A stretch of 64,000 nucleotides of DNA from Sipunculus nudus (taxonomy: Eukaryota; Annelida; Sipuncula; Golfingiida; Sipunculidae), in NCBI GenBank assembly GCA_026874595.1, contig CM049309.1, positions 24,431,033 to 24,495,032 on the forward strand. The letters run 5' to 3'. The position numbers were made by a program, and so were the translations under genes. Numbering within the stretch: the stretch's first letter is position 1; every line of letters starts with the position of its first letter. The notes beneath the pieces are model-generated. The model did no database searches and was not told where the DNA came from. It saw only the letters and a list, made by a program, of their open reading frames with translations. This document shows positions 12,740-25,839 of this stretch, piece after piece.

Positions 12740-14410
12740 TACTAGGAGAGTGACCTTGACCTTGAAAGGTCCATTTTTGGGGAGAAAATCACAAATTCTT
12801 AAATATCTCAAGAAATATTGCATGGATTGAACCAAAATCAGGTTGACTGAAGATCTTGAATAGTGTTGTTATGAACAGGAAACTGGTGGCGCCCCCTTTT
12901 ATCATTTACTTGTTTTCGTGTGGTTTTATACCCTCATCATTGCCACTTGACACTACTGTGAGCATTTTAATTTAAAAACTATGGACCGATTCCCTTCATA
13001 GTATGCATATACAAGGGTATAGGTTATGGGATAATGCATATTTAAATTTAGGTAAAGACCTTTCCCATGAGTGACCTTCACCTTTGACATAGCCATATAT
13101 GGTGAAAATCACACAAAATCATAAATATGTCAATGAGGGATTTATGGATGAGTAAAAAAATCAAATTGACCGAAGATCTTGGGTAGCTTCGTCTTCTGTA
13201 GAAAACAGGTGGCGCAACCTTCTGTCCTTTTCTTGTTTTCGTGCCTTCTAATACCCCATCATTGCCACATGACAGTACAAGACTAACCGACATATAGGGC
13301 TGAAATTGCGCACGTCCATTAATTTTGGATACCTCAATCTGTATTCAAAATTGGTCGCGCCATCTGCAGTCGTTTTTATGTGGCGTCCATCTGTACGTTT
13401 GCTATAGGTGAAAATTGCTCATATCTCTGGAGCGGTTCAATGTATAGGTCTGAAATTTGGCATGTACATCCATCTTGGAGTGTATTCTCGTAAAGCAGAA
13501 AGGTGGCGCCACTTACCTTATTTTTTTATTGTAAATATTTATGCTCTTTTTTAGTAGTGATTCGCCGCTTTGGCCGGAAATTGTGCTCGTCCATAGATCT
13601 TGAATATCTCCATCTTATATTCAAGACTGGTTGCGCCATCTGCAATAGTTTTCGTGTGGTGTCCATCCGTACTTGTGCTTAAGGTGTAAATTACTTATAT
13701 CTCAGGAGTGGTTCAATGTATTTGTCTGAAATTTGACATGTACATCCACCTTGGAGAGTTTTCTCGTAAAGCAGAAAGGTGGCACCACCTACCTTACCGT
13801 TTTCAAAGTATAAATTTATGCTTTTTTTCAGGAATGATTTGCCGTATTGGCCTGAAATTGTGCTTGTCCATAGATCTTAAATACCTCCATCTCATATTCA
13901 AGACCGGTGGCGCCATCTGCGATTGTTTTTGTTTGGCGTTCATCCGTACATCTGCTTTGGTTAAAAATTGCACCTATCTCTGGAGTCGTTCAATGTGTTG
14001 GTCTGAATTTTGACATGTACGTCCATCCTGGAGAGAGTTTTCGTAAAACAGACAGGTGGCGCCACCTACCTTACCTTTTCTTAGTATGAATAAATGCCTT
14101 TTTCTCAGGAATGGTTTGCCGTATTGACCTGAAATTGTGCTTGTCTATAGATCTTCGATATCTCCATCTCATATTCTAGACTGGCGGTGCCATCTACAAC
14201 AGTTTTCGTGTTGCGTCCATCCATACATTTTCTTTAGGTGAAAATTGCTCATATCTGAGGAATCGTTCAATGTGTTGTTCTGCATTTTGGATATTTATCA
14301 ATCTTGGAGAGTTTTCTCATCAACAAGACAGGTGGCACCACCTACCTTACCATTTTAATAGTATAAATTAATCCCCTTTTCCCAAGTGATTCACCATATT
14401 CGCCGCCATA
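12740..14410 (+). repeat. Tandem ~280-330 bp units carrying GGTGGCGCCACC
   Basis: A degenerate tandem array. Each unit contains a phrase like CATATCTC..GGAG.GGTTCAATGT and one or two copies of the palindrome GGTGGCGCCACC or close variants, at about 12886, 13208, 13502, 13770, 13903, 14055 and 14332. Related units lie inside the nested element at 23236-24392 and, inverted, inside 62064-63233. The 2-3 unit open frames (for example 13708-14013) follow from the repeat and are not genes. Confidence 0.65.
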
Positions 14411-15540
14411 TTTGGTGAAAATAGTTTCTCAAGATAAATAGAAGAAATTATGCTTGGTCACTTGCCAAGTGTCAGTATATGCTGCTGAAGATGGGGGCCT
14501 ATTAAAGGGGGGGGGGATTAATTGTCTGGGGATATTGTCTAGTTTTACTTGATTTTTTTTTTTAGCAAAACCCGTAACAAATTGCAACAGAAAGGATTTT
14601 TGACCAAAAAATTCTAAAATAAAATAATAAATCATAAGTCCCATGGGGAAAGTCATTTAATTTGATGATTTTATTTGGCTAATTTACTATTAATCTTTAT
14701 TTTACTTATCTGCAAATTGTCAAATAAAATTCGGTCTTTATCTCTTTGAAATATCTCATCGTTTCCTATCTATTGAATCTAAGATGTCAATTTACCATTA
14801 AATAACAATTTTATGTATATTCATTAGGGCTGGGATCGACAATATCTCTTGCCCCCTTACCTGAGGGCCCGCGTTGGAAATGAGAACGTTTCCTCTCATT
14901 GTCTGAAATTTGCCAGCTGGGCCTACGATACATCAGACCATGCCCTTGAGCCGATCACTTGAGGGCATATCAAATATAAGATTTATCAATCAGAAATAGG
15001 GACAGAGGATATTTTACATCATGATGTGTATTATGAGGGGTAGTGGGTCATAGATATCAGGGAATATTTTGCATTAAAATGAATTTCAATTACTCTTCAT
15101 TGTCAGGTTATTGAATTTGACTAACATGTAAATTTTATCAATAACAATATTATGTATGCTGGCGAGGGCAAGGCTCGAAAATAACACTTGCTCACCTAAG
15201 GGGTTAAAAATATCGATAAGAACCTGCCCGAAAAGTGGTGGCGCTACCTGTATTTATTCATATTTTTACGAATATGTATGATATTTGGGTCATGAGGTCA
15301 AAGGTCAGGGTCACAAGACTCACTTATTTAAAAATATTATGGCTGCAAAATCGCAATATAAGGCTCCACATAAAGTTCTGTAAGCCTCAGATTCCATTTT
15401 ATTCAAATCAAGCATTTCCATAGTCAATTTGGTTTTCTTGCCAGGATTGCCTGTTTATTTTCATTTATCCTTTTATTTTCCTGAAAAATTATTATGCCAA
15501 TTTTAAATCAAGGCTTTTGACAAAAAGCAAATTAATGGAC
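14411..15540. other. Non-genic repeat remnants
   Basis: It contains a poly(G) tract at about 14508-14517 and two phrases resembling other repeats here (AGGTCAAAGGTCAGGGTCAC near 15297; GGTGGCGCTACC near 15238). No ends could be placed. Confidence 0.4.
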
Positions 15541-15885
15541 GATTTTTTAGCTCCAACTGAGGTATAGGAATAGCACTTTGTGTTTCGTCCGCCCGGCCGT
15601 CCGGACTACCGTTAGCAGGGTACAAATCGTAACTACTGGTCGTAAAAATTTCTACGTGAAAATCCAGAGAGTTCAATGATAATCTCTTTGAAAACCTGAA
15701 ATGAGTCACTGCGACCTATATCCTCAGAGCTATGGGGCTTGAAAGTATCCACCAGAATAAAATAAAAAAAAATGATACAAAACCTCCAATATCTTAATAA
15801 TTAATGCATGGACTGTCATAAACCTTGCCTTTAATGTTTACCATGACTAGGTTTGTCAGTTCCCGAGGTGGTGGCGCCACTTCAA
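15541..15885 (+). mobile_element. Fragment of a GTCC-type element; empty-site reference for the 62-63 kb insertion
   Basis: The left end is TTTTTTAGCTCCAACTGAGG followed by CGTCCGCCCGGCCGTCCGG. It runs directly into family-1 copy C. An inverted relative spans about 61970-63512 and is interrupted there by another element. This copy shows the uninterrupted sequence at that site (about 15790-15820). Confidence 0.55.
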
Positions 15886-18526
15886 TTTTTAGCTTAGCTG
15901 ACTATAAGTCAGCTGAGCTATAGTCGTGGTCCATTGTCCGTCGTCCATTGTCCGTCCGTCCGTAGATGTGGAACGTTTTGAAACCGTAAGACCTTGGAAT
16001 CCAAAATTCGGCATAATGTTAGATGTCCCCAAGATCTCCTACCAAGCCGATAACTGGGTCTTAGCGACTTCGTTCCTTTTAGAAATTAAGGAAAAAACCT
16101 CAATTTTTTATTAAAAAATCTATTTTTACACTTCAGGACTGCCTAATATCAAAACCTCTCATCTGTTTTTCCTCATATTTACCATAATTATTCCTCTATA
16201 TAGTTCCTATGTACATACCAGAAATTATGTCTGTATTATGTAAATTTAAAAAGTTATGGGCCCAAACATAATGCATTGTGTAAAAAATCAGGAAAGATAT
16301 TTGATCACTTAACACAAAATATGTTAAAGCTATAAACTTTTTTTTCCAGTAATATGACTTTAATTAATCAAAATTAAATTGTATACCCAAAATTAGATCG
16401 AAATCTTTTAATTTTTTTTTTAAATTAACAAAAATAAAAAATTGGTACCTTAAATTTTGCCCAACTTTGACCATGGCACTTTTTTCATGTAAGTACTGTG
16501 GATTTTATTTTTAACAGCATGTTTATTTTAGCATTTTGTCTGTAAACACCAAAAATTTGAAACCAGTTGATCAAAAACTGTAGATTTTATTCAAGTTTTC
16601 AAGCACCATGTAACATATTGTTTACTTCAAGCTAGTGTCATGCAGTTTGCAAGTGCTCAGCTCCCCTGCTTCAGCTCTCAGTTCTAAAATTTGGCATGCA
16701 ATTAGATGTCTCAAAAATCCCCTACCATGCCAAGAATTTGGTCACTAGGACTTAATACCGTCGAGATATTAATGAAAAACTTCATTTTTCCATTTAAAAC
16801 CCATTGTTACACTTCAAAACTGCCCAATATCAAAACCACTGATCTGACTTTAATCATATATAATATACATATTTTTCTATACATTCTCTATGCACATGCC
16901 AGAAATGATGTCAGTATTGCGTAATTGTTTTAAGTTATGAGCCCAAACATAATGCACTTTGTAAAAAATCAAGAAATATGTTTACTCCCTTAACAAGAGG
17001 ATTGCTGAAGCTAGAGATTTTTTGTCAGGGATGTAACATTATTTAATCAAGATTCAATTGAATACCCAAAATTAGTTCTGAATTTTTCAAATTTTATAAG
17101 TTATTAGTATAAATATAAAATTAGTACCTTAAATTTTGCCCAACTTTGACCATGGCATGCTTGTTTCCTGTGAGCACTGTTGATATAATTTTCATATCCT
17201 GCACACATAAAGATTTCAGCTTTCTAGTTTAAAAAGCTGAAAGAAATTGGCCAAAAATTGTAGCTTTTATTAATGTTTTTATGAGACCATGTCAGACCTT
17301 GGCTCTCTGTAGCACCTCTTGAGTCACCTGTATGTTGACCTTGTTAAACTTTCATCAAATTATGCATGCTTGAGTCGAGGCATAAACTGGGGCTCCAGGC
17401 AGCTTATTATATAATGGCCAGCCACAGTTGATCCAGGTGTCCAGCCCAACTCATCTAGTAGTTTTAACCAACAACATAACAATGAACAATAAAATTAATA
17501 AATTTTTATTGGTTTTTATTAACAAGTTAAAAAAATAGAAAAGGAATTTGTTAGTTGATAATAACAGGAAATTAACTTGCAGTTACCGATGATATAATAA
17601 TCTTGTATCGATGAACAGAATGTCACGTATTCCAAATAACACCATGCAGTCACCTATGGTATTTTTCAGTTCAATTTTAAAAAAGATAAAAAAGTAAATC
17701 ATATTATTCATTACTAATCATTAGGGATCATATGAAGGAAATTAATGATAGACAAAGATGCAGTTGATAATATTATTATCTAGATTCCTACTGTGTCTAT
17801 AGTTAGTACATTGATGTGAAATTAGTCCAAAATAAATATATTACATTTTTTTAAATATAAATAAAAGCCATAAAACCAGGTACTTATGATCATTATTGAA
17901 ATGTGTGAATTTTGTATATTCTGGATTCTCAACATCATTGTTTGGTGAAAACTGAATAAATACCAGACATGGTGCGAATACTTTGCAATTGTATTTAAAC
18001 ACGAATATGAATATGTACTCCATTATAAAATTTCTTTCATAAGAATGGGAATTCAGGTAAAAATGAAAGTATATGAATACCAGTGCAAATACTTTCAAAA
18101 TGTATTAATGAATGCATTCATGAATACATTCTTTAATATTATTTTAATAATCATTTCAGTTATATTTTATTTGAAAAAAAAATCATACTATTCTCTTATT
18201 ATTTTTAATAAAAATTATATTTAGGACAATATTTGTAATTTTTTAAATAAATAGTTAAACTCTTATATTATATGTTCTGCTTATAAGTTATATGGCCAAG
18301 TCAAAATCTGTGTGACAATCGCACTCCATTTGTTAATAAAATAAATGAAATTAATCCTCTTTCCTGTCGCCAAAGGTCCTATCAAAATCATACATAAGCT
18401 AAACAACAACAAATCGTAATACAGCTTATTTTTATTACCACATAAAACCAGCATGTGCCTCATTTCTAAATCATATTGTTTTATCATATATAACAGCTGA
18501 GCGCCGTGACCCATAGGTCCCTTGTT
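15886..18526 (+). mobile_element. Family-1 element, copy C (full length, 2.6 kb)
   Basis: It is collinear with copy B and nearly the same length (2641 against 2645 bp). It ends CAGCTGAGCGCCGTGACCCA then TAGGTCCCTTGTT. It has the same two-half internal structure and only a short GTCC run. No conserved open frame is seen. Confidence 0.65.
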
Positions 18527-18546
18527 CTTATTTTAACGAATAAAAT

Positions 18547-19690
18547 GACAACAATCTTGTCAGATTCTCAGCTGTAATTACATCTAGTGTCCTAAAACCC
18601 GGTTTTTGGTTAATGAAAACAAGTGGATGCCCTATATTAATGACCCTGTCTGTCTATCTGTTGGTCTGTCTGTCCATCCGTCCATCCACATAAATTGATT
18701 TCAGATGATAACTCCAGGTTAGATTGACTCGTGGATTTTATTCTAGACTTACAAATGGCCCACCACTAAAGCAAGAACCTTTATGATTTTTAGGTCATGA
18801 GGTCAAGGTAACAGGACTCGCTAATTTACGGCTGCATTTTAAGCCAAGACTTTCATCGCAAGCTTTCCACCTTATGCATTTAGCCGACTTGCCAGTATGG
18901 GGAGGGCAAAACTGTATTTGGGATCACAACGTCAAAGGTCAAGGTCACAGGGACCATCTGTTTACAAATTCAGATGATAACTCCAGTTTAGTTTTACATA
19001 TTGGTTTCAAACTTAACATATATTGCTCACCACTAAAGTAAGAACTATGTCGATTTTTTAGGTCCTACTGTCTAATGTCAAGGTTACAGGACCCATTTCT
19101 TTAAAAAGGATGTGTATGCATTTCAAGCCAAACTTTTTATCACAAACCTTCCATCTTCAAGATATTGCTTACCTGCCAATAGGGGAAGATTGTATTTGAT
19201 GTGGGGGTCATAGGGCCACTGATCCAGGTCCCAGGGACCATCCATTCACAAATTAGTTTATGGATGATATGCTTCTTTTGATAGACAGATTGGCCTCAAA
19301 CTTGATTCATTTTTGACCAACCACTTAAGTTAGAAACATTTTGATTTTCAGGGTCCAGAGATCAAAGGTGAATGTCACAGGAACCACATCTTTAAAAAGA
19401 TTGTGGATGCTCTATAACTCAAACTTTTCATCCCAGACTTTCCATCTTTCACACATGGCTCACTACTCCAAAGTGAGGAAATCTGTAGACTTTGACATTA
19501 CCTGGTCAAGGTCACTGGACCCACTTTTTAAGAGATTGTTAGAATAATCAAAATGCTGCAAGTTCAAGGATAATTAGTTCTAAGATTGTTTGGTCAAAAG
19601 GTCATTGGTTAAGGTCACAGGACTGTCATACTGAAAAATTTCATTAAAAAATATCCTTATAGACAAATTCAGCTGAGCGTCGAGACCCAA
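18547..19690 (+). mobile_element. GTCC-type element, family 3, forward copy
   Basis: The block begins near TCTCAGCTGTAATTACATCT, has GTCTGTCTGTCCATCCGTCC at about 18668-18687, contains repeated GGTCAAGGTCACAGG phrases, and ends TTCAGCTGAGCGTCGAGACCC at 19684 with the last hairpin arm lost. An inverted relative occupies about 61000-61940 in an ENOSF1 intron. Confidence 0.55.
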
Positions 19691-20758
19691 TTTTTTACTG
19701 CAGTTAATAAATCAATTGTGTATTATTATGCCTCAGCTAATCTCTACTTACTTCCTTATTCTTTAAATGACAGGCGTTCATTACATTCCGAGCGGAGTAG
19801 GTACTTTACGCACGTATTATTGTTACATAGCTGAAATAATCAACCTTCAAGAAATATTTGATCATGAGAGGCTCCTGCATCCTTCATAAACTCCATAAAA
19901 GTGCACAATCATAGTTCGGCAAACATATATTTAATATTTGATTAGATAGAAACAAAGTTTATTTCATTCCCGACTTTCCACATATTATATTAATGTGTAT
20001 TTTTTAGGTGTCTGAATTAGAATAAACGTTATCTTAACTGGTTAACTGGGGGGGGGGGGGGGGTGGGCAGCAAAGTGCTTTTTGTCTTGATAGGCATACT
20101 TGATGCACAATCGTAGTTGTCAATAGATGGCGCTGCGATAGCACCTTTGAAATTAATTAGGAATATCACTGGATTGATGGAAAATGACCCCTCTTAGGGA
20201 ACTCTTTACATCATTTCCGACAGCTGAAAACAAAACAAAAAAAAAAATGCATATCCGAGAAGTTGCCACAGAGTGGTTTGGTGACAAATATCCAGTGCGA
20301 CCACCGACAATTATAGATGTCAATGAACATTGCGAATCCTGTTGCTAATTTATGTTGTCCACCGTTCTAGCACAGGCGCTTGAATTGCTATTAGTGGTAG
20401 ATTTCGGCTACATTTGTCACTTTTCTGATCATTTCCTTATAACTGTTACTCATCAGACATTTTCCTAGCGTTTTTCACACTATATATGGTCCATTTCTTT
20501 ATTAAATATCGGCCCCGCGGACTGATATTTTCATGATTTTGAGGGCCGGGGCTTCCTTGTTGGGTCCTTTTTGAGCACATTGGAGTTCCAGATACTGATC
20601 TGAGGAGCGACTGGATATATATTATGTTGTGATGATACATTCATACCGCAGGCACAAAGGCGGTGCTCTGTTAAACCTGATTAGGTCGGTTTTCCATTTT
20701 GCGCGATAAAAAAAAATGATTAGACTTTTCTGGCCTATAGAAAAGCGTACAAAGGAAA
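19691..20758. other. Non-genic stretch; nothing recognised
   Basis: It contains a poly(G) run at about 20048-20064. No exon, RNA gene or element end was recognised. Confidence 0.4.
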
Positions 20759-22641
20759 CGGGCCACCTGTAAACTATATAGCCATGGCGCGGCCTTATTA
20801 TATTAACCTCCTCATAAACGGCCACCTGTAAGTTATAGCCATTGCATGGCCTTATAATATAAACATCCTTATGAACAGCCACCTGCAAGTTATTGCCATT
20901 GCATGGCCTTATAATATAAACCTCCTCATAAACGGCCACCTGTAAGTTATAGCCATTGCATGGCCTTATAATATAAACCTCCTACTAGACGGCCACCTGT
21001 AAACTATATAGCCATGGCGCGGCCTTATAATATTAACATCCTTATAAACGGCCACCTGTAAGTTATAGCCATTGCATGGCCTTATAATATTAACCTCCTC
21101 ATAAACGGCCACCTGTAAGTTATAGCCATTGCCTGGCCTTATAATATTAACCTCCTCATAAACGGCCACCTGTAAGTTATAGCCATTGCATGGCCTGATA
21201 ATATTAACCTCCTCATAAACGGCCACCTGTAAGTTATAGCCATTGCATGGCCTTATAATATAAACCTTCTACTAGACGGCCACCTGTAAACTATATAGCC
21301 ATGGCGCGGCCTTATAATATTAACCTCCTCATAAACGGCCACCTGTAAGTTATAGCCATTGCATGGCCCTATAATATAAACCTCCTACTAGACGGCCACC
21401 TGTAAACTATATAGCCATGGCGCGGCCTTATAATATTAACCTCCTCATAAACGGCCACCAGTAAGTTATAGCCATTGCATGGCCTTATAATATAAACCTC
21501 CTACTAGACGGCCACCTGTAAACTATATAGCCATGGCGCGTCCTTATAATATTAACCTCCTCATAAACGGCCACCTGTAAGTTATAGCCATTGCATGGCT
21601 TTATAATATAAACCTCCTACTAGACGGCCACCTGTAAACTATATAGCCATGGCGCGGCCTTATAATATTAACCTCCTCATAAACGGCCACCTGTAAGTTA
21701 TAGCCATTGCATGGCCTTATAATATAAACCTCCTACTAGACGGCCACCTGTAAACTATATAGCCATGGCGCGGCCTTATAATATTAACCTCCTCATAAAC
21801 GGCCACCTGTAAGTTATAGCCATTGCATGGCCTTATAATATAAACCTCCTACTAGACGGCCACCTGTAAACTATATAGCTATGGCGCGGCCTTATAATAT
21901 TAACCTCCTCATAAATGGCCACCTGTAAGTTATAGCCATTGCATGGCCTTATAATATAAACCTCCTACTAGACGGCCACCTGTAAACTATATAGCCATGG
22001 CGCGGCCTTATAATATTAACCTCCTCATAAACGGCCACCTGTAAGTTATAGCCATTGCATGGCCTTATAATATTAACCTCCTCATAAACGGCCACCTGTA
22101 AACTATATAGCCATGGCGCGGCCTGATAATATTAACCTCCTCATAAACGGCCACCTGTAAGTTATAGCCATTGCATGGCCTTATAATATAAACCTCCTCA
22201 TAAACGGCCACCTGTAAACTATATAGCCATGGCGCGGCCTTATAATATTAACCTCCTCATAAACGGCCACCTGTAAGTTATAGCCATTGCATGGCCTTAT
22301 AATATTAACCTCCTCATAAACGGCCACCTGTAAGTTATAGCCATTGCATGGCCTTATAATATAAACCTCCTACTAGACGGCCACCTGTAAACTATATAGC
22401 CATGGCGCGGCCTTATAATATTAACCTCCTCATAAACGGCCACCAGTAAGTTATAGCCATTGCATGGCCTTATAATATAAACCTCCTACTAGACGACCAC
22501 CTGTAAACTATATAGCCATTGCATGGCCTTATAATATAAACCTCCTCATAAACGGCCACCTGTAAGTTATACCCATTGCATGGCCTTATAATATTAACCT
22601 CCTACTAGACGGCCACCTGTTAGTCATAGCCATGGCTCGGC
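20759..22641. repeat. Satellite of ~58-bp monomers with A/B dimeric order
   Basis: About 32 tandem monomers of two types. Type A (57 bp) has CTCATAAACGGCCACCTGTA and AGCCATTGCATGGCC. Type B (59 bp) has CTACTAGACGGCCACCTGTA and AGCCATGGCGCGGCC. From about 21230 to 22020 they alternate strictly A-B, giving a ~116-bp higher-order unit. The flanks contain runs of A. Every monomer ends in TTATAATATWAA. Apparent proteins on the - strand are artefacts of the period. Confidence 0.9.
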
Positions 22642-22856
22642 GCCCGGGCGTCGCCCGTCAGTTTGAGAACTTTTCTTAGTAACTGCTTTTTGTTCAGACG
22701 TGTATGTTATGCCAAATGGGCCACAAACGGTTTTGTTGGTGCCAACTTCATTTCTGGACACGCATACAATTTTACTTGCCCTTCACCGTGCAGTGTATTC
22801 TTGTTATTGATAAACAAAAGAAATATTATATTGACGCGTGACCTGTTGTTGGATAC
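22642..22856. other. Spacer after the 58-bp satellite
   Basis: Short GC-richer sequence with nothing recognisable. Confidence 0.35.
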
Positions 22857-24556
22857 TTTTAGCTCAGCTGACTAGAAGTCGGATGAGCTATATAGCGATA
22901 TTTATTAATCCGGCGGCTATGCGTCCCTCGGGTTTGGCGTCCATCTGTTCGTCTAAAGACTGGCATGTTTTGAAACCACTGAACATTCGAATCCGAAATT
23001 TGACATAGTTAGATTCCCCTTGGTTTTTAATACAAAACCTTAAACCGGGTCGCTGCGACATCATTCCTTTAGTAAAATTAAGGAAAAATCTACATTTTCA
23101 ATTAAAAACATTGTTTCACTTTAAAACTGCATAATATAAAAACTTTTTTTTTCATTGTTGGCACATATATATTTGGTATAAATATTCCTCTCAATGTATG
23201 CCTACCTGTCGGATATTAGTCAATATTGCGTAATTGTATCCGCCAAAACAAAGTTTTGCGGATACTATGTTTTTGACCGGGTTCCGCCGCCGCCGCCGTA
23301 TTCCTTTCCGGAGAACTTCTCTGAGACTACTCAAGCGATTTTTTTCGAAACGTACACCAATTATCGGGTCACATGTGAACTGGTGCCTAACCATTCGGCG
23401 TTGACCTCTGACCTTTCCTCTCTCCAGTGCGTCCATCTGTGCGTCTGTTTTGACATATTAACCCAAATATCTTCGGACTCGTTTGACCAATCAGGAATTT
23501 TTTTATTTACACAAATGTAGCCCTTGGATAGCTTTTTAACATACACAAAAATGGTTGCTCCACCTGCAGCCATTTTTGCACAGTGTCCATCTGTTCATCT
23601 GCCTTGGGTCAAAATCACTCATATCTCGGCAATGATTTGACTAATTCACCTTAAATTCGGCATGCATATACATCCTGGATAGCTTTCTTGATTTTATGAC
23701 AGGTGGCGCCATCTACATTCACGTTCAGGCTGCAGACATCCTTGCTTATATCTCCGAACTGGTTTGACGTATATTCCTAAAAATTTGCATGTTTTTAGAT
23801 CTTACATAGCTCTTTACCATACACAAAAATGGTGGCACCACCTGCAACCGTTTTTGCACAGCGTCCATCTGTTCGTTTGACTTATGTTAAAATCACTCAT
23901 ATCTCGGCAGTGGTTTGATTTATCTGCCTAAAATTCTGCATTTATATACATCTTGGATTGCTTTCTCGATTTTGTAGCAGGTGGCGCCACCTACTTTCAC
24001 GTTGAGGCTGCACACATCCAGGTTTATATCTCAGGACTGGTTTGACGTATCCTCCTGAAATTTTGCATATCTATAGATCTATAGACGCCACCTGCAACCC
24101 TTTTTGCAAAGCGTCCGTCTGTTTGTCTGCCGTGGGATACAATCACTCATATCTCGGCAGTGGTTTGACTTATCTGCCTTAAATTTTGCAGTTGTATACA
24201 ACTTGGATAACTTTCTGGATTTTGTGGCAGGTGGCGCCACCTACATACACATTTCGGCTGCAGACGTCCATGCTTATATGCAACACACCTCTCTCTATTT
24301 CCCCTCGCCACTCAATCCATGCCTCACTTCACCCGCCCCAATTAGATTTTAGCGGATACACGTAGTCGCTTCTCAAATACCGTATTCTAGTTTTTTAAAG
24401 TTATTAACTTGCAATTTTGGCCATAGCACTTTTTCCCCTGTAGCACTGTTGACTTAACGTTCGGTTCAAACAGATGTATGGAATTAAGCTTTTAAATTCT
24501 GAAATTTGAAGCAACTAATAACAAAAGTGGTCAATGGGTCATGACTCTCAGCTGAT
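22857..24556 (+). mobile_element. Family-1 element, copy D, interrupted and rearranged
   Basis: It begins TTTTAGCTCAGCTGACTAGA and follows family 1 to 23235. It is then broken by the nested element 23236-24392 and resumes with TTTTAAAGTTAT and CAATTTTGGCCATAGCAC. At about 24531-24553 an inverted piece of the family-1 3' end is seen (AATGGGTCATGACTCTCAGC), so the right end is rearranged. Confidence 0.55.
23236..24392 (+). mobile_element. Nested 1.16-kb rolling-circle-like element, forward copy
   Basis: The 5' end is GTATCCGCCAAAAC, part of a near-perfect hairpin with GTTTTGCGGATAC. The 3' part has the matching TTTTAGCGGATAC (24347-24359), a small AATACCGTATT palindrome, and CTAGTT at 24387-24392. 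The interior holds GGTGGCGCCACC units. The host family-1 sequence reads GCGTAATT | TTTTAAAGTTAT across the insertion, close to copy C (GCGTAATTGTTTTAAGTTAT). The insertion is therefore clean and has no target duplication. No coding sequence is present. Confidence 0.75.
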
Positions 24557-24589
24557 TAACATTATTCGCTAATTTCAACAACAGGAACA

Positions 24590-24965
24590 TTATATCATCT
24601 GAAAACCAAATTGCGAACTTCAGATTTGAATTTGGCCTCTGATCTTCTGACACCATATTCGACTGGGTTTTTCTTTCATAGTCCAGCTGTTAAGAGAAGA
24701 ATCGTGCAAAAAATGAAAGAAGCATGAAACTTGGCATAACAGTTGTCCATACCATACTCAATATTTTCAGATATCGGGCCAAGCGGAATTCACTCTATCT
24801 CGGTCAAAATCCAAGATGGCGGCCATGATGGCCGCCGGATTATAAAATATCAATATATCCGGTTATATTTGTCCTGTAATGCATTGCAAGTGCACTATTT
24901 CTATGTTTACGGGGTCAAGAAATTCATTTATAAGGGTTTCAAGTATGTATTATGATTCTATGGTT
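24590..24965 (+). repeat. Dispersed repeat 'R' carrying GGCGGCCATGATGGCCGCC
   Basis: It contains CAAGATGGCGGCCATGATGG and TGCATTGCAAGTGCAC. An inverted copy lies at about 28790-29070. A further inverted copy is split in two by the 29192-45899 insertion. The element class is unknown. Confidence 0.6.
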
Positions 24966-25484
24966 GAATTCTGGTTTTGTTGACTTTGAAATTATGCTAA
25001 ATTTGCCTTTGTCTAGCACATCGAACAGCAAACATTATTAGCTGAGTTCTGCTGAGCAGTTGCATACTTTGTGATTTTTCTCAAATGAAAGTGTTATTTC
25101 CTGGGCTAGATTTGTCTGTCTTGTCATGCATTTTCATGCTTGAATTGTAGAACAGGTTCGATTGCAATATTTCATATTTCTTCCTTTTAATTTCCCTTTA
25201 TTTGCATGCTGATAAATGTAATTGCTTTGAAGAGGTGATGGCGCAAGAAACTTCTGTGTCAAAATCTAAAATAAAATTAAGAACTTGATATGTCCATAAA
25301 CACTAATCATTAGGATATCTGAAACCAACATACATGTAATTAGATTCTGCGATCAAAGTAACTTTCATGCAAAAATTTTAAGTGCAATTGGGAAATATCA
25401 CATGCATTAATAAAACTGTGCTGACATTTGAAATATATATTATTTTTAAGTATTTCAGCCCTATATCTGTTTCAATGTAATGAT

Positions 25485-25690
25485 GTGGACAGTCGAGTGG
25501 TGAGATGCTCGTCTATCTCAAACCCCAGATTTGATCAACATCGTTCCTTTCAGAGTGGGTTGTAGTGGTCCTTCCAAGGACGGTTTTTTTTCTCCGTGTT
25601 CTCCGATTTCCTCCAACCCTATATACTACCGAACGCAACAATTCGAGCCATGGAATGGGGCTTTTTATAGTTGTTATAACTAATTGTACA
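25485..25690 (+). repeat. SINE-like sequence
   Basis: It has a tRNA-like A-box region (CAGTCGAGTGGTGAGATGCT) followed by a segment with CTCCGTGTTCTCCGATTTCC, a conserved block I recognise from invertebrate SINEs. No B box of good quality was found, so this is tentative. Confidence 0.35.
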
Positions 25691-25839
25691 ATCCATATAA
25701 AATATATATACAAATAAAATAATCCATATAAAATAACGTTTAGCTAGCTTATAATGCGTGCGTGGCAGGATAAAGACATATATCATGCAGAAGCTCACAC
25801 CTGTCAGATTCCATATGCCTACTGTGTACGTATTGAAAT

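Noticed and set aside
20759-22641. CRISPR array or repeat protein gene
   Set aside because: Monomers are contiguous without unique spacers, and the short frames follow the period only.
23191-23573. Overlapping 70-108 codon frames on both strands
   Set aside because: They lie in the nested element and its inverted relative near 63.1 kb, with no family resemblance.
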